Origin: Favolaschia claudopus
Taxonomy: Eukaryota; Basidiomycota; Agaricomycetes; Agaricales; Mycenaceae
NCBI GenBank assembly: GCA_037176885.1
Contig: JAWWNJ010000225.1
Span: forward strand, 177,767 to 241,766
DNA: 64,000 nt
Direction of reading: 5' to 3'
Part shown: in pieces, positions 12,752-23,712 of the stretch
How the letters are laid out: each line of letters opens with the position of its first letter
Position numbering within the stretch: position 1 is the first letter of the stretch
Notes under the pieces: model-generated
Seen by the model: only the letters and a program-made list of their open reading frames with translations
Told to the model about the DNA's origin: nothing
The model's database searches: none
Translations under genes and position numbers: made by a program

Positions 12752-13282
12752 TCAGCCGATCTCATGCTCAGCAAGAAGCTAAAGACACTCGATGAGTCGC
12801 AAGAACGACAAAGATTAAATGCAGCACGAATAATCACCATGTTGGGTATACCACTCGATATGGGGTAGTTGTGCTTGCAGTTGGGGCAGATCATGACGCC
12901 TTCCTCGACGTGAATCTGAAGTAGAAGTGATTGAGCAAGCCGCCAGCAGGAAACTCATTGCGCACTTCAAGCAGGACATGGTGGAGGGTATGTAAGAAAT
13001 CATCATCGAGCGTCTCCGGTTGCATCTCCGGGAGGGAGGTGTCTCCCAGCTTACGCGGGGGGTTAGCATATATGCTTTGAGATTGGCCGATTCATGCACC
13101 TCGCGTGCTGCACCGACTAACGCGGTCCATTCGATTTTGGGAATGAAGCCTCTCAAAAAGTCTGGATTGAATTCACTCTGGCGAACGACGACCTGTACGT
13201 CCTTGAATTCCAAGGGGAAGTTGTTTGAAGTGCATCCTTTAACGTGGCAGGCGAGTAAGTTGTGCGTTATGAGTCGCACCAT
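12752..13282 (-). CDS. TRM112: Multifunctional methyltransferase activator Trm112
   Basis: Small zinc-binding partner that activates tRNA, rRNA and protein methyltransferases (Trm9, Trm11, Bud23 and Mtq2 in yeast). Four exons (13282-13100, 13049-12966, 12915-12838, 12778-12752) give 123 residues, close to the usual length. The start MVRLITHNLLACHVKGC, the middle FIPKIEWTALVGAARE, and the end [28 protein letters not shown] are hallmarks. The zinc ligands are expected in the CxxC of CPNC and in the N-terminal cysteines. The start lies 53 bp from the start of RRP45 on the other strand. Confidence 0.95.
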
Positions 13283-13335
13283 GGTGGTTAAGAAATGAGA
13301 ATTAGCCAAACGCGTCAAAATATTGTCGTTGTAAG
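13283..13335. promoter_or_regulatory. 53-bp spacer between TRM112 and RRP45 start codons
   Basis: The two start codons face away from each other with only 53 bp between them. The 5' UTRs must be extremely short or overlap on opposite strands, and the core promoters must share or interpenetrate. No TATA box is visible. Confidence 0.7.
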
Positions 13336-14401
13336 ATGCGACCTCCATCTCCCTCCATTCCCGAGAAGGAATTCCTTTTCGCAGCTTTGAAACAGTCCTT
13401 ACGTCTCGATGGCCGCTCCTCTCTTGAACTCCGTCCTCCGATTCTCAGTTTTGGTCCTGAACTTGGCTGGGTCGAATGTGCACTAGGCAAAACGCGGTAT
13501 GACGCGTCGAAACTCGGCGTATAGTATTAAACTAAAGCAATCGACTACCCCATCTTGCAATACGACAGAGTAGTCGCGCACGTTGAAGCAAAAATGGTGA
13601 AACCTCCACCGGAAAGACCTTTCGAAGGCATGATCACCATACACTCTGAAATATCGCCTATGGCCTCCAGTGAATACGAAGTTGGTCGGTAGGTATGGAT
13701 TTCAGCCTTTTCGTACTCGTGTATTGACCGTCTTCGAGTCCTTCCGAAGAGGAAATCACCATAACGCGGATGCTTGACAAAGTCTTACGGCGGAGCGATG
13801 CTGTCGACAAGGAATCGCTATGTGTTTTGGCCGGTCAAAGGGTTCGCTTTTCTGCTACTTCTGCGTTCATTGTTGAATTTGTTTAGGTATGGCATCTCCG
13901 ATTGACTCTACATTTTCTGGCGGATGCAGGAAATATGCTCGATTGTGCCTGCCTTGCAGGAATCGTGGCCTTGAAGCACTTCCGCAGACCTGACGTTGAG
14001 GTTATTGGCGATGAAGTGACAATAGTACGCATTGTTTCCGTATATCATTGCGAATTTCTCTGATATCATGTTAGCATCCTGCGTCCGAACGGGCACCAAT
14101 TCCACTCTCACTACACCACACCCCGTTTTGCCTCACTTTCGCCTTCTTCCCTGGTTCTGAGACAGCCCCCGTCCTCGATCCCTCTCAGCTCGAACAACGA
14201 TTAAGCGTTGGACTGATGTCTGTCGCACTGAATGCACAAAAGGAACTATGCGTTGTTCAAAAATTGGGCGGTGTCCCTTTGAGCATGGATGAGGTATTAC
14301 GAATCATCGATGTAGCTGTAGTCAAGGCCAAAGAGTTGGACCAATTGGTAGAAGAACAATTGAAGCAAGACTGGCTCGGGCGCAATGTTGAACTAATATA
14401 A
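13336..14401 (+). CDS. RRP45: Exosome complex subunit Rrp45 (EXOSC9)
   Basis: RNase PH-like ring subunit of the nuclear and cytoplasmic RNA exosome; in eukaryotes it is non-catalytic and structural. Five exons (13336-13496, 13569-13688, 13739-13841, 13887-14024, 14075-14401) give 282 residues. Key segments are KEFLFAALKQSLRLDGR, PILSFGPELGWVECALGKTR, VVAHVEAKMVKPPPERPFEG, SEISPMASSEYE, and DCACLAGIVALKHFRRPDVE. Length is a little below yeast Rrp45 because the C-terminal extension is short. The start is the first ATG in frame, 53 bp from TRM112. Confidence 0.94.
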
Positions 14402-14552
14402 CAAGTTTTGCGGAAATGACATTAGACTGAAGACTCGAGGATACAGTGATTAATGGCTATGAATACAGAAAATTGTCCATCGCATGATATAGTCCGTTCC
14501 ATCCCGTTACCCGACGTGAAGGGGAAATCATCAGAAAACCGTAAAGAAAAAA

Positions 14553-16297
14553 TTAGATGGCTTTCGCCAAGGTCATAGTGTTGTCTTCGACGTTGGTCGA
14601 AAAATAGACTGACTTGAGGAAAGTGTCGCCCACCTACGGCGATTGTTGAGCGACATCGTCGATGGAATTGATCGAGCACTCACCAAGAACTTGTCATCGT
14701 CGAACGAAGCAATACCAGAGGTGCAGTCGCCAGTAGTTTTGCCAAGAGCGGCGAACGGGAGATCTTTGGGGTTGATATCGAAAGACGTGCCTCCGAACTT
14801 CAGCGATACAACGGTGGTGGTGTTGCATGGCACGCTATACTGCCCAGAACCCTGAAGCTTGGATCCAGGAATTTTGGCGTGAACAGCGGCGGCGTCCTTT
14901 GTCGGGATGGCCAAAAGCGTGGTGCCGGTATCCATGAGACCAACGGTGCTCTGAATTCCATCGACGTCGGCGCCATCGACGCTCACTCCTCCGAGAGGTG
15001 CAAGCCAGAATCCATCGCCGGTGTTATTGACGGTGACGAGCGTGGAGGGGTCGAACTTGGTCTCATCTAGACCACCGAAGCTGACTTCGCCATTGTTGGT
15101 GCGGTCGATGAAACGAGGCAGGCGGTAGGAGGTGATGGCTCTGTCAATGAAACCTGGAGATGATAGGATGAACACAAGTAAGTTGGGCTGGCTGAGATTG
15201 CCTCACCTGCGTTCTTCAAAGCTTCCACCGGTGTCGGAACTCCCTGATTCGAAAGACCTTTACCACCCAAACCCATCAGACCATCAGCAGCTGAGTCGCG
15301 AGCGAAGCCCCCGCTGATCGAATGCGCGACACCAAAGGTATGGTTCGTCAGAACCATGCCCCCTACGATGATGGTGTCTTGCACCAATTCGCCGTCAGCT
15401 GCGCCGCTACCGTACGTGATGTTCCACTTGGTGTGCAGGTTCACGAAGGATTGAGAGTTTGATTCACTCAAGTAGGTGTGCTCACCCTGAACGAGTCGTT
15501 GAGACAGGGAAACATGCGAGGCAAGGAGGAATACGTACACATCCTCCTCCGTCTTCAGACTCGCATTGGTCCGACATTACCCAGAAGTCACCTAGCATTG
15601 GCATCAACGACAGCACCAGAGAAAAGGCACAATCTACTCACTGGAACCCGAATCCAGGATCACATTGAATTGACCTAGCGAATGGCAATTGGGAAAAATC
15701 AAGAGGGCCAAAAGGACGGAACTCACGGGCAGGATTTCCGATCGGCACAGAGAAAAAGTATCCCGTGTCGGCGCCACTGCGTATAAAGGTCAGCGAAGAG
15801 CTATAGTGAGATACAGACAGGCAGCGTACTCAGGAGCAACTGCGGACGAGTTCTTAGCGAGAACGGCTGGTTCGTCGGTGTCGTCGAGCGCAGCAAGATT
15901 CGATATCACAGCTCCGTCGTCGGATGGCAAGATGTAACCGGGCGGCGGTCGGTTGAATCGTTTTTGAACAGTGGATGGAAGAAACGAGGCCCGTCGTTCC
16001 AAGTTTTCTCTCAGCTGAGCGTCCGATGGACCGGCAAGGTTGGATGCACGAGCTGCCAGGCGCTGAGCGCGATTGATTTGTTGTTGGTGGCGCTGTGTGC
16101 AGAGGTGAATGAGAAGAGTCAGGGGGGGAACGATTATAGTTTACAATTTCAACGTGTAAGGATGCGTCTCCTTCCATACGTTTGAGAGGGAATGTTATCA
16201 GACGTGGGGCATTTCGTGCGCTTCCAATAGGTCGAGCGTCGACAGCGACGAAGACAAGGGTAGTCAACAGGGCAAGCAAGGAGGTAGGGAATCGCAT
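14553..16297 (-). CDS. Secreted aspartic protease (peptidase A1), copy 1
   Basis: Pepsin-type acid protease made as a secreted zymogen. Eight exons (16297-16154, 16092-15830, 15776-15727, 15674-15642, 15591-15539, 15486-15207, 15153-14684, 14633-14553) give 457 residues. A signal peptide (residues 1-21, ending VAVDA) precedes a basic propeptide (FPLKRMEG). The first catalytic site is LDSGSSDFWV (Asp about residue 160), the flap region is ITYGSGAADG, and the second site is LMDTGTTLLA. The C-terminus FLVGDTFLKSVYFSTNVEDN is typical. The window has a second copy at 18213-20182 with a different intron layout and pro-region, so the duplication is not recent. It could act in nutrition or in processing other secreted enzymes. 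Confidence 0.93.
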
Positions 16298-16861
16298 GTT
16301 GGGGTTGTTTAGGTGCGAGAGAAATTAGAAAAGTTCGTGACGGAGAGTTAGAGTCGTCAATAACGAGAGGCTAGGAATGAGCTCGACCGGGAGCAAATCT
16401 AAGAAAAGGAAAGTGAGAGCAAGAAAGGCGTCGACGGGGGATGAATAGCAAAGAGACAGCGTAGGCATTTTATAGGTGCCAGCATGGTGATTCAAAGCGT
16501 TGCTTGACCGAACAGTCGAGACAATGAGACAATTGGAAGGACAATGCGTAAGAACTCTTATTGTGATGCCGCCTCAATGGAGTAAAGAAAGTTCCCAGCT
16601 TTTCATGGGAGACAATTAGATTTCATAGCAAGCCGTCGCAGTTGTCAGGCGTGTATATACTGGAGCACAGCGGCGGCCTTCAAGGACGTGGAGACATGGA
16701 GGAAGCAGAGAATAGACTGTGGCTGTGTTTAGCGCTAACGTACATGCACGCGTGAACATCGCGGCGCGAACTCTCTCAGTCTGCGTCTCCCGTTCTCTTC
16801 TCTTCCTTCAAATATTCCAGATTGCAAGCTGAACGATATTTCAAGCTCCAAACCCTACTAC
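16298..16861. promoter_or_regulatory. Promoter region of aspartic protease copy 1
   Basis: 564 bp upstream of the protease start, ending at the stop codon of the next minus-strand gene. It contains a TATA box on the minus strand at 16468-16474. No other gene is supported here. Confidence 0.55.
16468..16474 (-). promoter_or_regulatory. TATA box of aspartic protease copy 1
   Basis: TATAAAA on the minus strand, about 170 bp upstream of the start codon, a plausible distance for a fungal gene with a short leader. Confidence 0.55.
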
Positions 16862-17520
16862 CTACCCTAGCATCTGGTCTGGGTCTGATCCATTCATTGC
16901 CCACCATCTTCACCTCAGCGTCAGTCAAGTCGCAGACGGGTCAACGCAAGTGAACGCACCTTTGAAACCTCTCGCGAACATGTTTTAAGTCAGCCTCCTT
17001 CAAGTCCACAATGCTTTCCCGCTCCAGACTCTCCTTCACGAACAGAACGTCGCCATACACCGTCCGTGGCTTCCCTCCAGCTGGTCCTGCGACGCTGAGC
17101 ACACTGTTCGGCGTCATCCCATTCGCGGCAGCAACCTTTTGCGTTGAAGCGAACGCAAGGTACACAACGCCGCTTCCTCCGTCCATCCGCCATGCGGGTT
17201 TGAACCGCACGACTGCCCCAGGCACAGGTTCGGACCCAATCCACTCGTGAAAGCGCAGATCTTCCGGGAACATGTACGTTCCAAGGTCGTAATCGAGAGG
17301 GACCGGTACAATCGCGGGCTGGGCTCCTGCGCCGGCTGGAAACAGCGCCCCGCGGTATATGGCCGGGAAAGGCTGGAGGCAGATTAATTCAGTAACGAGT
17401 CTCCAAGTCTCAGAGATTACTGACTGGCTCCGATGTCTCAATGATTTGAGACCGCTCTGCTATTTCCTCTCGTTTCATGCTGGGCAGTCGTTGTGGTCGG
17501 TTGAAGAGAACGCCTAGCAT
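16862..17520 (-). CDS. Hypothetical protein, 184 residues
   Basis: I do not recognise a family. Three exons (17520-17425, 17372-16960, 16907-16862) join in phase. The central part is a compact, hydrophobic-rich globular sequence (for example PFPAIYRGALFPAGAGAQPA, VVRFKPAWRMDGGSG) with no signal peptide or membrane segment. A charged C-terminal helix follows (LKEADLKHVRERFQR). The last intron uses an AAG acceptor and adds 15 codons; retaining it would end the protein soon after RFQR. A second in-frame methionine 14 codons on is an alternative start. It sits between two aspartic protease genes on the same strand, but nothing links it to them. Confidence 0.6.
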
Positions 17521-18212
17521 GCTCCAGCATAGGGGACAGCAATGTGGTTTTTATATCTTTGACTCTGAGGAGTTCGACGAGGCGGACTCCTATCTACCCC
17601 AAAGACTAGACGGGTCTGGGTCAGGTGGACGAATGCCCTGAATTCACTGCGCAAATTGAGGAACCCCTCGAGTAGCTCAGAGTTGTTGGCCGATCAGTGG
17701 GGCTTAGAAGTTAGAATGCCAGGCAAGAAACGCTGACTATGTGCAATTTCGACTGCAATAATACGGAGGAATTCCATTTCGTGTTCAAATACATGCTGAG
17801 TGCATTGGAGAACCCAGCACGTAAATCAAGCAATTATAGTATCAGAATAGTTCCTGGCATATTACAGGCCGATCGAACTGTACGCCGCAACAGCGGACCT
17901 ACAAGACATGGACGCGTCGAGGGCTGCTGAGCTTCACTTCCAGTCTGTAGGGATGGTGACTGAGTCGATAGCTCAGACATACGAATTCGTCAGCTGTCGG
18001 ATTCCGCTCAGACTTGGCTCGGAAGCAGAACAACTATCTCGGTGAGTGCCCAAAACTTCTTTTTCATTCTCATTCCTTGAATTCTAGTACACGTCAAGTT
18101 TAGCGGCAGTAAATACAAAGTCTCTGACACCGGTAGAGTCCAAGCTAGGGACGTTCCACTGGTGCAATGGACACCCCATTCATCCAGAGGTAACAGGCGA
18201 CGCAGCACTCAA
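17521..18212. other. Intergenic region between the unknown gene and protease copy 2
   Basis: About 690 bp. It should hold the promoter of the 184-residue gene and the terminator of protease copy 2. Frames at 17739-17930 and 18008-18208 are short and lack any recognisable feature. Confidence 0.5.
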
Positions 18213-20182
18213 TTAGACAAGCTTTGCGAGCGAGATGCTGTTCTTTCCAACGTCCGTGGAGTACTGGAAATTAGGTGGGTCAGAGAAAGATTTGGTGGGT
18301 GGAAAATACGACTCACGTAGGCATTCTGAAGACGGCAAATTCAAAAAGAAAAAAAAAGAAAAGTAATGTCAGTTGAGGGATTCAGTGAGTCGCACAGACG
18401 ACTTGCCTTCAAGAACACGTCGCCAACGAGCCATTCAGTGTTGCTCGTTCCGAAGCTTCCACCGCTGATACCGCTCAAGCAGTCACCATTGGGGTCATTA
18501 GGGTCGAGGGGCTGGATCGCGATGTCTCGGGGGTCGATAGAGAAGGTGTTGCCGCCAAATGACAGAGCAACAGCCTGGTTGAAGTTGCAGGGGACGGAGA
18601 ACTGGCCTTGGCCGTCGGTCTTGGAGCCCGTGATCAAGTTGTGAACGGCAGTGGCGTCATCGACGGGGGCAACAATGAGGGTGGTTCCAGTGTCGAGGAT
18701 GGCAGTGCGGCCTTGCAGGCCGGCGTCCTTCCCGTCGACAGTAACTGCGTCCATCGCAGCTTCCCAGAAACCTTGCTTGTTAACATTGTCCACAACGGTC
18801 AAAGTTTTAGCGTCGAACTTGGTCGGGTCTGGAAACCAATTTAGCAGATACTCAGAGAGTGATTAGCAGAATGACAGACCTAACGCTCCGAAGGTGATCT
18901 CTCCGTCATTCTTGTTGTCGAGGGCACGAGAGATCTTGTACGAGGTGATGGCGTCGGAAATGAGACCCTGAGAAGCAAGAGCCTCAACCGGAGTAGCTGT
19001 CTTCTGCTGGGAGAGAGTGGATTGCGCAAGACCCATCAAACCGTCGAAAGGTACGGTATCGTCGGAGAAGTCTGCGGTTTCCTGAGTCGCGACACCGAAG
19101 GTGTGAGCTTTGAGCGTAAGGCCAGCAACGGTGATATCGTCCTGGATGATGGCACCGGCGACGGCACCAGTTCCGTAAGTGACCTGGAAAGGAGTGTTGG
19201 ATGCCTTGAAGGTGCTCGAGGACTGGGAGCCAAGAGTTTGGTGTTGGCCACAGTCCCCACCAGCGGCTGACTGGCAAGCCTCGGAGGCAACCCAGAGATC
19301 GGCACTGCCAGAGTCCATGAGGATCAGGAAGTTCTGTGGGGGAGTTCCCATCTGGACGGTGGCGAGGTAGCCAACATCGGGTCCCCTTGAAACTAATTCA
19401 GCCTCTGTTTTCAACGACGATGGAAGAAACCTACTCGATGTTCAACCCGAGGGAGTTGTCGGCGGTAGGTGCGTTGGCGACCTCGAGGTTGCCTTTAGCA
19501 GCGTCAGCGCCACCAAGGGCGCTACTGCGATAGGCATTAGCGGGATGGTGCGAAAAGAGCCACCGGTACTTACGCATCACCGGCAGCGCCTGCACCGGCA
19601 GCAGCAGTGCCGTTGGCAGCACCAGCAGCACCAGCGGCCCCGGCAGCACCAGCGGCCCCGGCAGCACCCGCAGCAGCAGCGCCAGCACCGACGGCGCCGG
19701 CAGCGGCCTTGGTACCCTTAGCCTTCTTACCCTTGCCTTTACCTTTACCTTTGGCGTGACGCTTCTCAGTCCTGTTCAGACCCTGACGGTTGAAACGCTT
19801 GTCGGTCTTGGGTGCACCATAGAGGCCGACACGACGGCGCTCGAGGCCTTCGGGACCCTCGACGTCGAGAACGCGCTTGCGGAGGGCCTCGGTCATCATA
19901 GCATCAGACGGGGCCTCGCGGCCGGACATAAGAGCAAGACGCTTGCTGGCGCGGTTGACTTGCTGTTGCATGAACTAAAATAAAAGGATGAATTAGTTGA
20001 ATCGAAATCATGATTGGGATGCAGATGGAACGCACAATCTTAGGGTGGAGGTCGTCGGAGCGAGCCTCCATGCGCCTGAGGGGAAGGGTTACCGAACGGG
20101 ATTGAGCGACGGGTACGGCGGTGGCATCAAGGGCAAGGAGGACGCCTGCCAGAAGCGCGGAGAAAGAAAGTGAGAGTTGCAT
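18213..20182 (-). CDS. Secreted aspartic protease (peptidase A1), copy 2, with Ala/Gly linker
   Basis: Seven exons (20182-20036, 19974-19574, 19524-19435, 19385-18880, 18828-18407, 18325-18317, 18263-18213) give 541 residues. A signal peptide (ending DATAV) is followed by a pro-region with the shared LRRMEARSDDLHPK element. Then come a basic block (GKGKGKGKKAKG) and a long Ala/Gly repeat, and then the enzyme: MDSGSADLWVAS, VTYGTGAVAG, ILDTGTTLIVA. The C-terminus FLKNAYYSTDVGKNSISLAK appears only if the intron at 18326-18406 is spliced with a GC donor (AAG|GCAAGT) and exon 6 is a 9-nt microexon (NAY). The low-complexity insert between propeptide and catalytic domain is absent from copy 1 and unusual for the family. 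Confidence 0.92.
19611..19700. repeat. GC-rich trinucleotide-like repeat coding an Ala/Gly linker
   Basis: Alternating units of about 9 and 15 bases encode GAAGAAGAAGAAG-type sequence on the minus strand inside aspartic protease copy 2. Units GGTGCTGCC and GGGGCCGCT recur, so the tract is likely length-variable between strains. Confidence 0.7.
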
Positions 20183-20704
20183 TTTGAACGTGTAAGTGTA
20201 TGAAAGGAACCCGGGTCAACCAGTGAATGAAAGTTGGCGAAGAAGTAAAGGGCAAACAAAGAAAGGCCGGCCTTGCAGGGAGGGGTTGGGGGAAAAGCAA
20301 CGATGGGAGAGTCCAGGCTTTATATACCCTGGGAGGCCGGAGAACCTCATTGGCGCAGATGGTTGTTGCTAACTGGAGCTGATGGAACACCCGAGTTCCC
20401 TCCTGTTGCCTCGTGAGCTTGAAATCCGCTTGAATAATCGCGTGTAATGATCGGCCGCCTATTTATATCCAAGATGATCTCGCAGTCTTTCTCGCTCATC
20501 GCCGTACTCGACAACCACCAACACATGCAGTACAACTCACCAGAGCTCTTCAGTAGCGTCCCCTCGTTGTCCAATATTCATCACAGTCCCCAAGGCTACA
20601 AGACTGGACGTACTTATTTTCGTGTCTGATTATTCCGTGATGTGCAGCTAACTGATTCTGCCAGGCTAAAAATAGAACAAGTCTAGACGTATGTTGTCAA
20701 CTTG
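20183..20704. promoter_or_regulatory. Promoter region of aspartic protease copy 2
   Basis: 520 bp between the protease start and the stop of the enoyl-CoA isomerase gene, both on the minus strand. A TATA box is present at 20319-20326. Short plus-strand frames here (such as 20447-20629) are unsupported. Confidence 0.55.
20319..20326 (-). promoter_or_regulatory. TATA box of aspartic protease copy 2
   Basis: TATATAAA on the minus strand about 140 bp before the start codon. The strong TATA suits a regulated secreted-enzyme gene. Confidence 0.6.
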
Positions 20705-21881
20705 CTACAGTCTTGCTTTCGCGGCTTCATCTTCAACGAGCGCATTGCTCGCTCGCCCGTCTCTCTTTATGCCTTGAAGTGCATCCCAGTAAAGATCACC
20801 CTGCAACAGAATTAGAACGAGCTATTCCCACAGGCACAGAAATACGCACTTTGATGAGACCCCAGACCCCTTCTGTCAATCAGCGAGGTTAATAACGGGT
20901 CGACCGGAGAGGAGTATATTCGAACAAACCTTGAGCCTTGACGCCGACAGCCAAAGCAAGTTCCTCAGCTTTCGCTAAAACCGCTGCCGTGTTGCCAGTA
21001 ACAATATGGTCCACGATCCCCGACTCCAGTGCTTCTTGAGGCGAGAAGCGGTGTCCTTCCAACGCAATCTTACGGCGCACTCGCGCATCTCCGATTTTTG
21101 CGTTCATGATGCCAGCGAATGAGTGCGGCCACGGAGCACCGAAATCAACCTATTCCCGTTCAGTAACGAAAGGGCAACAAAGATAGGTACCCTCACTTCA
21201 TTCATGCAGAGCCACACATTTCGTTTGGACCCATCCGTGATGACCCGATAGTCACAGGCTAAACTGAGCATGAATCCCCCGGCAAAGCAGTGTCCATTAA
21301 TGGCGCAGATGGAGGGAACTAGCAAAATTGAGTGCGTTTAGTGACCTTGAACGCACAGGAAGGACGTAAGCTCACTCGGGAACCTCATGAGGCGATCGAG
21401 TAGAGGGTTGAATGTCACTGGACAAACCTATCAATTTTGTCAATGACATTTAGCAACTCAGAAAGTACCCGGGAAGAAGTTTCCGTTGAAGTGGACGAAC
21501 GATAGATCAAGTCCTATATTGAAGCGTAAGTTGAATGTAGACCTATGCGAACTCGGCTTGCCATTGCTGAAAAACTTGTCCTGGTCTCTTCTTCCGACAA
21601 GTATCACTGCGCCGCGGCCAGCGGACTTGTCTTTCTGTCCTTGCACTTTGCGCCACTGTTCACGCCAATCCCGTTCCACAGCGTCAAGAGCGAGTTTCAA
21701 CGCTTCAACAACGGTGGGCACGAGTCGATTGTCTTGTCCGTTGTGTAATTCTATGACCCAGATTGCGTTTTTGGCTGCAGTTTGTGTTATAAATATTGGT
21801 CGAGAAATAGGTTTCGCTGAACATACGATGGGTGACCGTAACGACAGAGTTTTGTGTGGGGAAGCTGAGCGGATAAGCCAT
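20705..21881 (-). CDS. Enoyl-CoA hydratase/isomerase family protein, probably peroxisomal delta3,delta2-enoyl-CoA isomerase
   Basis: Crotonase-fold enzyme, likely for beta-oxidation of unsaturated fatty acids. Eight exons (21881-21827, 21774-21562, 21513-21469, 21417-21376, 21318-21197, 21149-20930, 20872-20850, 20800-20705) give 271 residues. Motifs: IWVIELHNGQDNRL, then FFSNGLDLSF (oxyanion-hole region), and SICAINGHCFAGGFMLSLACDYR. The last three residues are ARL, which fits the PTS1 peroxisomal signal. The intron at 21514-21561 restores FFSNGLD only if its donor is GC. A GT alternative would make a 39-nt intron and alter that motif to SNGKPRLD. Exons as short as 23 nt occur. Whether it is an isomerase or a hydratase is not settled by sequence alone. 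Confidence 0.88.
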
Positions 21882-22198
21882 TGTCAAAGGAGGTATGTGT
21901 GCGCGAACCACGACTGGGATGGAATATATTTCAAGAGCCGGTCCAAGTAGAGCGTTTGTGCCGGGTAAGCTTATGTATTGCTAAATTTCACGTGTCACCG
22001 TTTTCGCCGAGTGAAATTTTGAAGGAAGGGCTCGGATTGAGTACAGAATAGCAAGTCGCCGCTATAAGAATTCGAGGACAGTATCTTCTGAGTTGACTGT
22101 TGCAGCAAAAGGACAACGGATGAGAGGCGCGAAAGATTCATTACGTAACTCCAACTTCGGTGGAAAACCTTCGCAAACAACGTGACTTGAGTGCAGCC
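21882..22198. promoter_or_regulatory. Divergent promoter region, enoyl-CoA isomerase / complex I subunit
   Basis: 317 bp between two start codons pointing apart. No motif beyond an AT/GC-mixed background is evident. Confidence 0.45.
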
Positions 22199-22543
22199 AT
22201 GGCGGTCGACGCTGACGATGTGACGAAGCAAATGTACAAAGGTTGTGCTTTCGACGACCGCGAATCGGCCCTTTGCTCATTGCGGAACAGCAAAGCTCGT
22301 AGCCCGGGATGAGCACATCAAGGAATCTTGGGTGAAAGCAATGGAGGTTCGGCTGGTTCGCGAAGAGCTGGAGAAGTGCCGCAAAGGAGAGGGCTCGAAT
22401 GCCATGGAAAACTGCCGCTGGCTAGCGGAAAAGTACACGCAAATGTTGCAGGATAACAAGGTGGGTGTTCTGTTTCCAAGATATCAGTAAACTCATCAAG
22501 TGTCCTGTAGATTAAAGGCTATAAGACAATTGAAAGGACATAA
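22199..22543 (+). CDS. NADH:ubiquinone oxidoreductase 12 kDa accessory subunit (NDUFB10-like)
   Basis: Small accessory subunit of mitochondrial complex I. Three exons (22199-22241, 22291-22460, 22511-22543) give 81 residues. The sequence ARDEHIKESWVKAMEVRLVR, CRKGEGSNAMENCRWLAEKY, and QMLQDNKIKGYKTIE matches the fungal 12 kDa subunit in order and length. It includes the paired cysteines expected of an intermembrane-space, CHCH-like protein. The final exon holds just ten codons plus the stop. Confidence 0.85.
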
Positions 22544-23712
22544 ATCTTAGAATTCACCGTCTCTGCCTTTTTTCTCTGGTCTTCCGTCGTCGAAGCCAGC
22601 CCGTTGCGTATGACCACTGCGGCCTTCCGCACTCACTTGCACCCCGTCACTTCTGAGTCCTTTCTGTGCTCTCTCCAAGTCATTTGTCTATACTGCCTGG
22701 TGCCCATCGTCGCTTATGTTGTCGAAACATGCCCAGTCGTAGGCCAATCTTGTCTCTCAGTCGTTTCCCAGCGAGACTGCCATGGTGCGTTGCCCCAAGC
22801 TATAGGACTGGAATTGCTATCGGGTTTCTATGCAAGCTTTATTCGGTCCAAAGTCCATCCTCTACTACAAGTAAGTAATCAGCTGTCAGCTGCATATCGT
22901 CATTCGTCTGCACAAATGCCATGCATCTACAATAGAGGCTTAACCTGCAGCTTGCTGAATGCTCATTTTCCGTGCTGTTCTTGTGACGCGTGCCTTCACC
23001 TTCCATCCCTCGAGTCCACTGCCGCTTATAGCGCCGTATGGCTAACTCGTCCTGCACTCTCAGATCATTTTTCGAGAAAAAGAAAAATTCTCCTCGAAAA
23101 CAAATCTCGACGGAAATGAATGGGACTAGGGAGCCCTCCCTTTCATTCCGGTCTCGCACGATCAATTCCGCTTTCGGGCAAGGCGCTTCAGCTTGTGGAC
23201 CAATCGGTATATCTTAGGGTACGCAGCTCCCATAGATGACCAGCCCAGGCTCGGCATGTATAATTGGTGCTCGCCATGGGGCACCACGCAAACGGGCAAG
23301 TTGTTAGTGCCACCAACACCAGAATCATGCAGGGCCAGCCACCAGTGTCGTGCCGCCGGTGCTCGCCGACATGGCTCTTCGACAAGTGCCGCGTTCCCTA
23401 TCATACCATAGAGGGAGGAGGAGGAGGATCAATTACTTATACTGGCTATCCGCAACCTCCAAAACAGTGTTTCACTTTTTTTTTCGAGATTAGCCGCCAC
23501 TTTAAGAGCTCCGTCATAATGATTGCGACAAGAATACCGGGAATATAGTACTTACAAAGCCTAACTTACAGTAGGCATCGAAGCGAGGCAGAGTAGGGAC
23601 GCAGAGTGACCTAGAGTGACAGCTCAAAGTCACAGATCATGTGACCGTGTTTCTCGCTCCCCTCACTTTCTGTCTCCCTCCACGACCTCCTTCAACCACA
23701 CGGCGTCGCACG
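22544..23712. other. Intergenic region, 1.17 kb, no gene supported
   Basis: A 516-nt frame at 22604-23119 runs without a stop but has no recognisable domain, a cysteine-rich random-looking composition and no splice logic. A frame around 22730-22875 (MPSRRPILSLSRFPARLPW...) resembles a mitochondrial presequence by composition only. The last 100 bases form the promoter of the condensin gene, including CT-rich tracts. Confidence 0.5.

Noticed and set aside
22604..23119. 516-nt open frame on the plus strand
   Set aside because: No recognisable domain, odd cysteine-rich composition and no flanking gene signals. A stop-free run of this size can occur by chance.
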